Counted from the stretch's first letter, positions 36,964 through 45,881 are shown. The stretch is DNA of 64,000 bases from Legionella anisa (GCF_001467525.1 NZ_LNXS01000001.1:237540-301539); one strand, 5' to 3'. The notes: generated by a model from the sequence alone, not told the origin. A program made the numbers and translations.

Positions 36964-36991
36964 ATTATAGCGCAACCACTCTCAAATTCAA
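36964..36991 (-). promoter_or_regulatory. Promoter of the Abi-associated small RNA and abi gene
   Basis: Minus strand TTGAAT (36991-36986), 16 bp, TATAAT (36969-36964). A consensus -10 and good spacing place the start 5-8 nt before the RNA hairpin. Confidence 0.7.
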
Positions 36992-37273
36992 ATACGCGTT
37001 TTGTATTTTTATTAACTCAGGTAATAAGAGATTATACCATTCAGAGTCAGTCTAATCAAAATACTAATAATCAACAATAGGACTCTAATGTGGCTGTATG
37101 TCGCACAGGGAAATATTGATTGGGACTGCCTAGCGCTGCCTGACACAACAGTGACGAAATCGTGCCGTAACAGTGACCGTTTGTAGTGTATTTGTGGCAG
37201 TTCTAGGCAGTAATTCGATGATTTGATGCATCGTAAGTTGTTGATTTATAATGTTTTCTATTATTGAGTATCA

Positions 37274-37320
37274 GGCTTCGAACCAAGGTGTCGGGGGTTC
37301 GAGTCCCTCCGAGCGCGCCA
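37274..37320 (+). repeat. 3' part of tRNA-Arg(UCG): probable attachment-site scar
   Basis: The DNA from GGCTTCGAACC through the T-arm (GGGGGTTCGAGTCCCTC) to the acceptor end with CGCGCCA reads as the anticodon loop to CCA end of a tRNA-Arg with anticodon TCG. No 5' half exists upstream, so this is not a working tRNA gene. Integrases that use the anticodon-to-3' segment of tRNA genes leave exactly such a copy at one end of the inserted element. A degraded copy lies at 41881-41915. Confidence 0.8.
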
Positions 37321-37560
37321 TCATTATTCTCAATTTATAGTTCTATTTCTTTAAAGTGTTAACACTACTTAATATCTATTGATATTCATAGCTAGTTTAT
37401 TAGCTAATTAGATGTTACAATTTTTAATTGGTGTATTTTGTAATTATACCCCTCTTTTATCTTCTTATTGCCTATCTTGGAAATTCATTTTTATCCTGTA
37501 ATTTCTTTATCTTGTCTCATAGTCATTAGGAGCAATTAGCTATTTTATATAGGGTTTTCT

Positions 37561-37785
37561 ATGAGCTACCAAACGTGCCATTATTGTTTAGGAATTACAA
37601 ATGATTTTTCATTAAGAGGTAAATCTCGAGCTAAAAATGGAAAATTCCTTTGCTATCAACTCTGTCCATCATGCACTCAAAAATTAATTAGCATTAATAG
37701 TTTCTCTGACAGAGAAAGTCGTCAGTTTTTTTTAAAAGCAGTAAAAGAAAACGCTCAAAAATTTCCCATATATGTTGATGAATAG
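37561..37785 (+). CDS. Small putative zinc-binding protein, function unknown
   Basis: 74 residues. CHYC at residues 6-9 and CPSC at 37-40 could form a four-cysteine zinc ribbon. The rest is basic and polar. It is first gene after the tRNA-Arg scar. No family recognised; the ribosome site is weak, so moderate confidence that it is expressed. The 240 bp before it (37321-37560) holds no gene. Confidence 0.55.
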   Translation: MSYQTCHYCLGITNDFSLRGKSRAKNGKFLCYQLCPSCTQKLISINSFSDRESRQFFLKAVKENAQKFPIYVDE

Positions 37786-38034
37786 TGTCCTTAAGATTAA
37801 GGTAATTTAAGAGCACCTAGGAACTGGTTCGCAATTCTTTTTCAATCAGATGCGTTTTGTTATTAGTAATTTGACCATTGTAATTACCAAACTCCCCTCT
37901 TGCTAGGTTAGCATCCAAATAAAAAGAGAATCTAAATTATTTCCAGAGGATTGTTTAATTTCAATGTCATCAAATATATTTTTGCGGTATAAGTAAACAT
38001 TTTTTTTCGATATGAAAGTGATAGACAAATAAGA

Positions 38035-38209
38035 TTGACTTATAACCTTAAAAGGTAGTATCCTAATCTCAGCTAGAAAATGTCTATTTTATACTCTCCA
38101 AATCGTCGTTTTATTCATTTAATCCCTCGTTCGGTAGTTTTTAACTCTTGACCGGTTTCCGGCTAAATTCGCCTATACAGGCATTTATAATAAACACTTA
38201 AGGATACTT
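38035..38209 (+). promoter_or_regulatory. Promoter and long 5' leader of the cspA-like gene
   Basis: TTGACT (38035-38040), 18 bp, TATCCT (38059-38064) would start transcription near 38071 and leave a leader of about 140 nt before the Csp start codon. Long, structured leaders are typical of cold-shock mRNAs. Short self-complementary stretches such as CCGGTTTCCGG (38152-38162) are visible. The 37786-38034 part shows no gene. Confidence 0.5.
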
Positions 38210-38419
38210 ATGTCTAAAACAGTAAATGGAGTCGTTAAATGGTTTAACGAATCCAAAGGATTTGGTTTTATTGAACAAGAAACGGGGCCGGATGTATTTG
38301 CTCACTTTAAAGAAATTATAAGTTCTGGCTTCAAAACCCTCACAGAAGGTCAACGAGTACAATTTATTGTGACGCAAGGAGCAAAAGGCCTTCAAGCACA
38401 AAATATAATAGCTATTTAA
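38210..38419 (+). CDS. Cold-shock protein (CspA family)
   Basis: 69 residues, single cold-shock domain. RNP1 is KGFGFIE and RNP2 is [11 protein letters not shown] chaperone that melts secondary structure. Followed by a hairpin and an RRM protein gene in the same direction, suggesting a shared transcript. Confidence 0.95.
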   Translation: MSKTVNGVVKWFNESKGFGFIEQETGPDVFAHFKEIISSGFKTLTEGQRVQFIVTQGAKGLQAQNIIAI

Positions 38420-38440
38420 TTTAAGTAGTTAATATTATTT

Positions 38441-38472
38441 AACCACTATATCTCTTTGTAGTTGTAGTGGTT
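38441..38472 (+). promoter_or_regulatory. Intercistronic hairpin between csp and RRM gene
   Basis: AACCACTA (38441-38448) pairs with TAGTGGTT (38465-38472), an 8 bp stem with a 16 nt loop. No U-tract follows. The GGAG ribosome site of the RRM gene begins 5 nt downstream, so the structure could limit ribosome access or act as a weak terminator. Confidence 0.6.
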
Positions 38473-38489
38473 ACTTGGAGAAAACGACA

Positions 38490-38762
38490 GTGAAGCAAAA
38501 TAAAATTTATGTAGGTAACTTACCCTTTGGAATCACTGAAGAATCATTACAAGGGGAATTTTCAAAATATGGTAAGGTAGAGGAACTTCTTTTAATCAAA
38601 GATCGCTTTACTGGTCATATCAAAGGTTTTGGCTTTATAACCTTTAGCTCCCAACAAGAAGCTCAATCCTCTTTAGATATGAATGGGAAAATGCTGGAAG
38701 GACGTCTATTAAAAGTAACTATGGCCCAAGAGAAATACACCTCACGCGGACGTCATCGATAA
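38490..38762 (+). CDS. RRM-type RNA-binding protein
   Basis: 90 residues from GTG 38490, 9 bases after GGAG; the upstream TTG (38475) overlaps that ribosome site. Single RNA-recognition motif with RNP2 IYVGNL and RNP1 KGFGFITF, and a short basic tail (SRGRHR). Bacterial single-RRM proteins (Rbp type) are often cold-induced; here it lies between csp and a DEAD-box helicase. Confidence 0.93.
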   Translation: MKQNKIYVGNLPFGITEESLQGEFSKYGKVEELLLIKDRFTGHIKGFGFITFSSQQEAQSSLDMNGKMLEGRLLKVTMAQEKYTSRGRHR

Positions 38763-38952
38763 TTTATACTAATTTTTAATATACTAAAGCTTTACTTAGC
38801 AGACAGATTATCATACGCATTTCTACCTATATATCAAACCATTTTATCCATAAAGGAATTATTGGAAAAAATTACTGTGGCAAAAACGTGACGTCCGGCA
38901 GACCACACCTAATACGTATCAATGGCAATTAATTACCAAGAGGGTAAACTTC

Positions 38953-40359
38953 ATGATTCAATCAGAACACACCGTTCAACACCTATCATTCGCCCAACTC
39001 CCCCTTCGTCAAGAGTTATTAAAGAGCATTGCTTCTTCAAATTATGAAAATATGACCTCAATTCAAATGGAAAGTCTGCCCATAATTCTTAGAAATGAAG
39101 ATATTATTGCTCAAGCAAAAACAGGGAGTGGAAAGACCGCTGCTTTTGCTTTGTCTTTATTAAATAATTTAAAAACTTCTTTTTTTGCAGTACAAGCCTT
39201 AGTTCTTTGCCCTACCCGTGAACTGGCAGAACAAGTAAGCCAAGCTATCCGTCGATTAGCCTGTTTGATGCCTAATGTCAAAATTATTAATTTATCTGGT
39301 GGTATACCAATGAAGCCTCAGCTTGATTCTTTACGGCATGGATCTCATATCATTGTAGGAACACCGGGGAGAGTTCTTAAGCATTTAAAAAACGCCTCTT
39401 TAGACTTATCTCATGTAAAAACTTTAGTTTTAGATGAAGCAGACAGAATGCTGGATATGGGTTTTTTTGATGACATTAAAAACATTATTTCGGTTTGTCC
39501 CAAACAACGACAAACTCTACTTTTTTCTGCAACCTACCCTGAAGAAATTAAACAGCTTGCAAAACAATTTATGAAGGATCCGAAAGAAGTTTATGTGGAA
39601 GCTCTTCCTGACGAAATTGATATTGAACAACATTTTTATGAAGTCTCGAAACAAACTCAGAAATTTCCCATATTAAAATCATTACTGTTGCACTATCGAC
39701 CCGTTTCAGTGTTAATCTTCTGTAATACGAAACAACAAACAGCGGAAGTCACAGACCAGCTCATCTACGAAGGCTTCAGTGCCATCGCTTTAAATGGAGA
39801 TATGGAGCAAGCCGATCGTGATCTTGCTGTCTTGCGTTTTGCTAACCACAGTTGTTCTATTCTTGTCGCCACTGATGTTGCCGCACGCGGGCTTGATATA
39901 AAGGAGCTTTCTGCAGTGATCAATTTTGATCTCGCTTTTGATCTTGACGTCCATATTCATCGTATTGGTCGAACTGGACGAGCTGGGAGTAAAGGAATCG
40001 CCTTAAGTATTATAACGCCTGCAGATGCACAACGGGTTTGCTCCATTGAAGATAACCACCCGCACCCCATTCATTGGGGAAACATAAATGAATTAGAAAA
40101 TCACCACACAACTCACTGGGTGCCAGAAATGGTTACACTCTGCCTTGCCTCCGGGAAAAAAGATAAAATTCGCCCCGGTGACATCCTTGGTGCATTAACC
40201 AAAGATGCAGGATTAGAAGGCAACACAATTGGCAAAATTAACATCACCGCCATGTACTCCTATGTTGCAATCCACCACAGCCAAGCAGATAAAGCATATC
40301 AATATTTACAAAGTGGGAAATTAAAAGGACGCAAAGTTAATGTGCGTAAAATAAATTGA
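38953..40359 (+). CDS. dbpA: DEAD-box RNA helicase DbpA
   Basis: 468 residues. All helicase motifs are visible: Q motif region (YENMTSIQMESLP), AKTGSGKT, PTRELAEQ, TPGR, DEAD, SAT, and HRIGRTGRAG. The C-terminal domain (KIRPGDILGALTKDAGLEG ... GRKVNVRKIN) is the DbpA 23S rRNA hairpin-binding domain. DbpA acts in 50S ribosome assembly. A second, island-borne copy next to cold-shock genes suggests a role in cold adaptation. Confidence 0.93.
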   Translation: MIQSEHTVQHLSFAQLPLRQELLKSIASSNYENMTSIQMESLPIILRNEDIIAQAKTGSGKTAAFALSLLNNLKTSFFAVQALVLCPTRELAEQVSQAIRRLACLMPNVKIINLSGGIPMKPQLDSLRHGSHIIVGTPGRVLKHLKNASLDLSHVKTLVLDEADRMLDMGFFDDIKNIISVCPKQRQTLLFSATYPEEIKQLAKQFMKDPKEVYVEALPDEIDIEQHFYEVSKQTQKFPILKSLLLHYRPVSVLIFCNTKQQTAEVTDQLIYEGFSAIALNGDMEQADRDLAVLRFANHSCSILVATDVAARGLDIKELSAVINFDLAFDLDVHIHRIGRTGRAGSKGIALSIITPADAQRVCSIEDNHPHPIHWGNINELENHHTTHWVPEMVTLCLASGKKDKIRPGDILGALTKDAGLEGNTIGKINITAMYSYVAIHHSQADKAYQYLQSGKLKGRKVNVRKIN

Positions 40360-40517
40360 TTATTCAAAACCCTGCGAAAAACTTACCGCAATAATTAGAA
40401 TAAAGAGGCAGTTATTACGTAAAAGACCTAATAATACAAGCCTATGGATTTATTAGTAGCTGTTGAAGCAATAATATACAGTAGATAAATCATTATTAAT
40501 ATCAGGATATTACTCAA

Positions 40518-41429
40518 ATGAAAATACAAGAGGAACCTCATGAACAAGGAGCCCTTAAAATATCAATAGCTGCTACCCTTCTCTTGGCCGTAGTAGGTAT
40601 TTTATTTGGGCTATTGTCGGGTTCATTAGCTATCATCTTTGACGGTATGTTTAATATGGTGGATACCGTTATATCAATCCTCGCCTTTTTTGTTGCCCGT
40701 CTTTTAACAAGCAAGGGAAATCGGAGATTTCAATATGGTTACTGGCATATCGAACCTATGGTTCTTGTTTTGAATGGTAGTATCCTAATACTTCTTTGTA
40801 CTTATGCGATGATAAATGCAATTGGTAGTTTAATGTCTGGTGGGCATGAACTTAATTTTGATTGGGCATTTGTGTTTGCTCTTTTAGTATTTTTTTTATC
40901 AACCGGCATGTATTTTTATTTGACTAAAAAAAACCGCAAAATTAAGTCTGAATTCTTGCGATTAGACATTCAAAGTTGGTTAATGTCTGCTTTGATTTCC
41001 TTCTCTCTCCTATTGGCATTTGGCATCGCCGCTTTGTTGCAGGGTGGAACCTACGGATATTTTACCCCCTACATTGATCCCCTTATTTTAGCGATTCTTA
41101 CTGCTTGTTTGATTTTTGTACCTATGGCCGCAGTCCGTGATGCCACACGAGACATATTTCGCATGGCCCCCGTAGATCTTGATGAAAAAATAAGAGAATT
41201 TTTAGATGAGCTTACCAAACAACGTGATTTCAAAACCTATACAAGCTACGTTGCAAAAATAGGACGAGCACAATTTATTGAAATACATATAGTAGTACCT
41301 ATGGATTACCCAATTTCGAGCATTGAAACCTTGGATGAAATTCGTAATGAAATCGCGTTAGCCATTGGAGAAGACACGCCTCAACGTTGGCTAACCATCG
41401 CCTTTACAGCAAATGAAAACTTGATTTAG
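40518..41429 (+). CDS. Cation diffusion facilitator family transporter
   Basis: 303 residues with about six membrane helices and a C-terminal cytoplasmic domain. The conserved FDGMFNMVDTVIS (metal-site Asp residues in helix 2) and RRFQYGYWHIEPM segments identify the family. A second site, DIQSWLMSA, occupies the helix-5 metal position. Metal specificity cannot be read off. It stands alone, with no metal regulator nearby. Confidence 0.85.
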   Translation: MKIQEEPHEQGALKISIAATLLLAVVGILFGLLSGSLAIIFDGMFNMVDTVISILAFFVARLLTSKGNRRFQYGYWHIEPMVLVLNGSILILLCTYAMINAIGSLMSGGHELNFDWAFVFALLVFFLSTGMYFYLTKKNRKIKSEFLRLDIQSWLMSALISFSLLLAFGIAALLQGGTYGYFTPYIDPLILAILTACLIFVPMAAVRDATRDIFRMAPVDLDEKIREFLDELTKQRDFKTYTSYVAKIGRAQFIEIHIVVPMDYPISSIETLDEIRNEIALAIGEDTPQRWLTIAFTANENLI

Positions 41430-41583
41430 CTACAGCCAAATGAGTTCATGATTTTAGTAAATGAATCTGGAGATACAGACTATTCAACTCGGTTACATCA
41501 ACTAAAAATATAGAGAGTAAATAGCTAGTTTGCTCTGAAATTCTTTAATAAGAAGTTATATCGGTAAAGATATTCTCAAAATA

Positions 41584-41790
41584 TCAAACGATTTCAACAT
41601 CTTCTGCCTGAGGCCCTTTTTGTCCTTTTACTGCCTTAAACAAAACATTGGTTCCTTCGGAAAGAGTTTTAAAACCAGTCGATTGAATTGCACTAAAGTG
41701 CACAAAATAATCTTTTCCATTACTTTCAATAAAGCCAAAACCTTTGCTCTCATTAAACCATTTTACTTTTCCACTTAATTTATCTGACAT
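41584..41790 (-). CDS. Cold-shock protein (second CspA-family copy)
   Basis: 68 residues, cold-shock domain with KGFGFIE and YFVHFSAI. It is related to, but clearly different from, the copy at 38210 and points the other way. It is the last gene before the degraded tRNA-Arg repeat. Confidence 0.94.
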   Translation of the reverse strand: MSDKLSGKVKWFNESKGFGFIESNGKDYFVHFSAIQSTGFKTLSEGTNVLFKAVKGQKGPQAEDVEIV

Positions 41791-41880
41791 TTAAAATTTC
41801 TCATTTATTTTAAGGTATTGAATTATAACAAATTGAACTGGATGGTGCGAACTAAAAAAATAGTATGTGCATAACCCTTT

Positions 41881-41915
41881 GAACCAAGGTGTCTGGGGTT
41901 CCTCCGAACACGCCA
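41881..41915 (+). repeat. Degraded second copy of the tRNA-Arg 3' segment
   Basis: GAACCAAGGTGTC followed by TGGGGTTC, CTCCGA and ACACGCCA aligns with 37280-37320. It differs by a 6-base deletion in the T-loop and three substitutions. Together the two copies bracket 4.5 kb of cold-shock genes in direct orientation, as attL and attR would. Confidence 0.75.
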
Positions 41916-42022
41916 TTTTAATCGTTATTAATCAATAATTTATACCAATAAAATGATAAGCAGAGGACTTGATTGCAGTATTCGTTTTGCATACTCACAA
42001 AAAGCAAGTCAGCAAGCAATGA

Positions 42023-43687
42023 TTATAAAGATTTTTTCCTTAAAAAATTGTTCAAGGATTCTTCGGCTTCTTCGTATGTTTTTGACCAGTTATCTACCAC
42101 ATGATTAATTTGGTCCTGCTCTTCTTTTAAACCTTGATCAAATTTTTTCATTTCCCTTTCTATATCCCCTTCCGGATCAGAGCTTTTTAGGGAAGCCCTT
42201 TTGACTAATTTCAATTTATCTTCTCTCTGAAAAGGATGATAAAAACCTAAATTACCATATCTGAATTCTTTAGCTAATCCATGGTTTAATTCATCATACT
42301 CTTTTAACATTTCTTCCTGATTTTTCATTAGGTATTCAAATCGAAAAATTCCTTTTTTAATTTCTTTTATTCTTTGTTGCTCGCTATAAAGGTCAATTCG
42401 ATTTGGATTATATAAAATGGTCCATTTTATACCGTTAGATATTAATAATAAGTTAGTCAATAAATAATTCGTTCGAAGATTTACATCATAATATAAATGT
42501 AGAATTTCTAATTCATGGGTTAGTTTATCAATTGCTTTTATTTTATCCTGAACGGTAATTGCATGTTTGATTTCCTCATTATAAGTTTTAACCGCATTTA
42601 ATGCATATTCGTAAGCTAACTTAGGCTCTGGAGTGAGTATATAAACGGGTTCCCCATTTTTAATTTTTTGATAAATTTTTTGAGCGAGTTCTACTATTTG
42701 TTCATCACTAAAGTTTTTAATGTTCACACTTGTCTCTGAAGAAGTCTCACCAGCACATGCAAGTGCGTTGTTCCTTGCATCTTCAATTACAGCGATAAAC
42801 TCTTCTCTATTTGAAAACTCTGTTTTTGAGGGGCTGCCCAGCATGAATCCCTTTGCATTGTTATCTTTTCTAATTCGAAATAGTAATTCTGTAATTCCTT
42901 CTACTGTTGATGTATCTTTGAAAATTGGAAATCCGTTGTAAATGGTACGATATTCTTTAAGAGCATTGCCTTCAACTTCCATTTGAACTAATCCTTTACT
43001 GAGCTGAAGATGCAAGCTGTCGATTATTTCAAGTGTTAGACTTGTTCTAATTTTTGGATCGGAATATAACTCTAGAATTGTAGTAGTAGTATCAAACAAA
43101 TTCTTAACACATCTCCGTTCTCTAAACTCATAATCAATCCAATTTTCCTTGCAGTGGTGAAATAATTCGAAGTCAACAAATAATAAATATCTTAATTTAG
43201 GAGGAATCCCTGAAATATCTTTTAAAATAGACTGAGTTATAAATCGCTCTTCTTCAACATCGCTCTCATACGCTATTTGCTCTTCTTCTTGTTGTTCATG
43301 TGTTAAAGCATCTAATTCGGCACGGGTTATGATTATTCCATTCGTGTGAGTTATCGATTCCAATCCATCAATAAATTCTTCTTGAGTTAGTTCTTTTCCC
43401 ATACTTCGTTCATCTATTTTAATTTTAGCAATACCAGTATGGTAGTATTTATGATGCTGGCCATGTCGCTGCAAATCCATTCCTGTTTTTTTATATAATC
43501 TCCTGGATGCATCCGCAGCACTTTTAAAATCTTGATAAACCATAACTGGAATTCCTGAAATTGCTTGGTTCTCTGAAAAAGTTATGATGGCTATTCTTTC
43601 TAATGACTCTCCTGCTCTTAACAACTTAGGAAAGTCATTTACAAGGACGTAAACATACTTGTCATTTCGAGCGCCTTTCTCTTCCAT
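42023..43687 (-). CDS. Large hypothetical protein, possible Dot/Icm effector
   Basis: 554 residues, charged, mostly helical, no membrane helices and no signal peptide. No family recognised. The C-terminal region (KTYEEAEESLNNFLRKKSL) has the glutamate-rich block and hydrophobic last residues often seen in Legionella Dot/Icm substrates. Long helical stretches around residues 330-540 may be coiled coil. Effector status is inference from composition and neighbours. Confidence 0.55.
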   Translation of the reverse strand: MEEKGARNDKYVYVLVNDFPKLLRAGESLERIAIITFSENQAISGIPVMVYQDFKSAADASRRLYKKTGMDLQRHGQHHKYYHTGIAKIKIDERSMGKELTQEEFIDGLESITHTNGIIITRAELDALTHEQQEEEQIAYESDVEEERFITQSILKDISGIPPKLRYLLFVDFELFHHCKENWIDYEFRERRCVKNLFDTTTTILELYSDPKIRTSLTLEIIDSLHLQLSKGLVQMEVEGNALKEYRTIYNGFPIFKDTSTVEGITELLFRIRKDNNAKGFMLGSPSKTEFSNREEFIAVIEDARNNALACAGETSSETSVNIKNFSDEQIVELAQKIYQKIKNGEPVYILTPEPKLAYEYALNAVKTYNEEIKHAITVQDKIKAIDKLTHELEILHLYYDVNLRTNYLLTNLLLISNGIKWTILYNPNRIDLYSEQQRIKEIKKGIFRFEYLMKNQEEMLKEYDELNHGLAKEFRYGNLGFYHPFQREDKLKLVKRASLKSSDPEGDIEREMKKFDQGLKEEQDQINHVVDNWSKTYEEAEESLNNFLRKKSL

Positions 43688-44082
43688 ATGTTTTCCTAAT
43701 ATTTTGAAAAAAAAGTAACTCTAATATCTATAATGATAGACAATTTTTATTGCACAATGAATTAAAATTGATCATTTACAGGTGACAGGATTCTAGCAAA
43801 GTGATTAACGCACCTTTGAGCAATAGGTTCTTGATTGGCTTCTAAATAGAAATAAGGGGCTGAAATTGCAAGAAATGCTAAAATTAAATCATTTTTTATA
43901 TTCTAAGGAATGAACATGGATTTTGAGCATCGTGTAAAATCGATTCATTTCAACTCAATGCAGCCAAATCATGTCAAAAAATCTTCTAATTGGAACCATT
44001 CTCGAGCACCTATAAATCCCTCAAAAATAAACTTAATTTCTAATGATTGGATGTTGGTTCAACTTATAACAATCAAAATATA

Positions 44083-44117
44083 TTGTTTTTTGTACATAAA
44101 CTTGTTATAATGTACAA
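44083..44117 (+). promoter_or_regulatory. Promoter with overlapping inverted repeat upstream of the 112-residue ORF
   Basis: TTGTTT (44083-44088), 17 bp, TATAAT (44106-44111). TTGTACAT (44090-44097) and ATGTACAA (44110-44117) form a perfect inverted repeat spanning the spacer and -10 box, placed to act as an operator. The remaining spacer 43688-44082 shows no credible gene. Confidence 0.65.
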
Positions 44118-44142
44118 GTTTTAAACAAATTGGAGTCTAATT

Positions 44143-44481
44143 ATGTCTAGGGCCAAACATGATAATTCAGAAACTTTGCCTCAACCTAACTACAAAGAAA
44201 GACCCTCAGTACCCGATCCAACTAATCCAGGATACGTAATGCTCCGCTCCCATGCTATGAATGGAGGAGGCAGAACACCTACCTTTTTTGGGTCATCAAC
44301 ACCAAACCCCGATGCAGGGATAACACGTATCAGCCGAAGTATCTATGATCCTGCGAGTCAACAAGAACTCTCAGAAAAGCTAGATACTATTGCACGAAAT
44401 CAGCAAATAAAAGAGGCACTCAATGAGATAGTTCCCGAGATGCCAGACGGTGTTATTCATATAATAGGCTCAAAAATATAA
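44143..44481 (+). CDS. Small hypothetical protein
   Basis: 112 residues, ribosome site TTGGAG 8 bases before ATG. N-terminal half is Pro/Asn/Ser-rich and probably disordered; the C-terminal half is helical. No domain recognised. Has its own promoter with an operator-like repeat and a strong hairpin after its stop, so it looks like a monocistronic regulated gene. Could be a small effector; not shown. Confidence 0.6.
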   Translation: MSRAKHDNSETLPQPNYKERPSVPDPTNPGYVMLRSHAMNGGGRTPTFFGSSTPNPDAGITRISRSIYDPASQQELSEKLDTIARNQQIKEALNEIVPEMPDGVIHIIGSKI

Positions 44482-44497
44482 TTTAATCTCCCAATGA

Positions 44498-44526
44498 AAG
44501 TAGGTGAAGCTTAGCTTCACCTACTT
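44498..44526 (+). terminator. Strong hairpin after the 112-residue ORF
   Basis: AAGTAGGTGAAGC (44498-44510) and GCTTCACCTACTT (44514-44526) form a perfect 13 bp stem with a 3 nt loop. No long U-tract follows on either strand. Most likely a terminator or transcript-end stabiliser 17 bp after the stop. Confidence 0.7.
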
Positions 44527-44612
44527 GCTATCAGAACTTACGCAATATAGTCAATCTCTGCATTAAAAATGAAGTTCAAATCGGTCATTTAGTTTATATA
44601 AACTCCCCAACC

Positions 44613-45674
44613 TCAGCTCTTCGAAAATTCGTCAGAGTCCGATTTGCTTGGGAGCTCTAAACCATTTTCTGCAAGCAATGTTTTAAATTCAGTAACACTC
44701 TCAGGTGTGCTCCAAAAATGAATTGGGTTTCTTTTTCGTTCACAAATTTTTAAAGTATTAAGGAGGAACTCACTTTCTTTTTCATCCCATTGTTCTGCAG
44801 TCGTTTCAGAAATACTTTGTTTAAGTTCTTTTAAATCATTTACTTTTTGGGAGTCCTTTCCAGAAGTCCAACGTGTTCCTTGTTTTGTTTCAATATTGTT
44901 GATTAACGTTGCCACAACAGAAACTAATTTTTGTTGGTTCGTTACGTCTTCCTTTTCTTTTTTCTCTTGTTCTTTTATCTCTTTTTTAACTTCTTGGGCT
45001 TTCTTTTGTTGAGGCTGAGGCTCACTGTTCTTAGCAGGCTTTGTTTCGGATGTTTGTACTGGATGCCGCTGGTGTTTTGCTAATTCTTCAATTAAAGCTT
45101 TTTCAAATAATTTATCTTTAGAGGTAGGTGACGTTGCAAAAATTGGTATCGTGATGTTTAACTTGTCGTCTGGATCGTTTTCTACAATCATTTTAGCGAA
45201 CAACTCTGCAGCTTCTTCTGGTGGCCAGCCATAGACACCTATTCCCAATGGCTGAATGTATAATGGTCGGTTTAGCTCCAAAGCATCTTTAATCGATTGG
45301 CCCACTGCTTGTTTATATTGCTCTTTAAATGCTTTATCTCGCTCATTATTGTCTAAGTACTTTTTAAATGATAATCCCTTTGAGTTTTTGACAGGAACGG
45401 TAGCTACACCTCCAATATAACCATCTTGTTGTGCCATGCGAATATAAGGAGGCATGGGCTCCTTTTTTGAATGGTAGTCCTTTAAATGTTTGTTTAATAC
45501 TGTCTGCCAATTTTCATTAGAATTAAAGTGCACATTCTTATTGAATATTTTTTTAAAGACTAAGAAACCCGAGCCCATATCTTTCACCTTATCACACGTG
45601 ATCGTGCCAGCACAGACTATTAGAGAATTGTTCTCAGGCAAGACATCATTAGGGTTAATTGTACTAAAAGGCAT
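44613..45674 (-). CDS. Macro-domain-like protein, possible Dot/Icm effector
   Basis: 353 residues. Residues about 1-190 resemble a macro/ADP-ribose-binding fold: SLIVCAGTIT near residue 17, MGSGFLVF, then LYIQPLGIGVYGWPPEEAAELFAKMI near 140-165, similar to the glycine-rich loop that holds the ADP-ribose phosphates. A Lys/Glu-rich linker (about 205-245) leads to a helical C-terminal domain ending SDSDEFSKS. No signal peptide. The macro assignment is by motif resemblance only; the effector role is inferred from the C-terminus and neighbours. Confidence 0.55.
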   Translation of the reverse strand: MPFSTINPNDVLPENNSLIVCAGTITCDKVKDMGSGFLVFKKIFNKNVHFNSNENWQTVLNKHLKDYHSKKEPMPPYIRMAQQDGYIGGVATVPVKNSKGLSFKKYLDNNERDKAFKEQYKQAVGQSIKDALELNRPLYIQPLGIGVYGWPPEEAAELFAKMIVENDPDDKLNITIPIFATSPTSKDKLFEKALIEELAKHQRHPVQTSETKPAKNSEPQPQQKKAQEVKKEIKEQEKKEKEDVTNQQKLVSVVATLINNIETKQGTRWTSGKDSQKVNDLKELKQSISETTAEQWDEKESEFLLNTLKICERKRNPIHFWSTPESVTEFKTLLAENGLELPSKSDSDEFSKS

Positions 45675-45881
45675 AAGTAACTCGGTAACTAGTTATTTTA
45701 ATATTATAACAAATACTAAGATTGAAATATAGTTAACCACAATGACCCATATAATTACAATTCCTTGGGTGATTATGAGTAAAATTGGGGTGACTAAGCT
45801 GGAATTGATAAATAGAGTCCCTCATCTATGCTCTATTTGACGTGGCAAACCTGGTTGCCAGCAAACAAGGTTTGCTTATTT

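Noticed and set aside
37243..37320. A complete tRNA-Arg gene
   Set aside because: Only the part from the anticodon loop to CCA is tRNA-like; the acceptor 5' strand and D-arm are missing, so it is a 3' copy and not a gene.
43910..44110. A 66-residue plus-strand reading
   Set aside because: It overlaps the promoter of the 112-residue gene, has no family resemblance and its composition looks non-coding.
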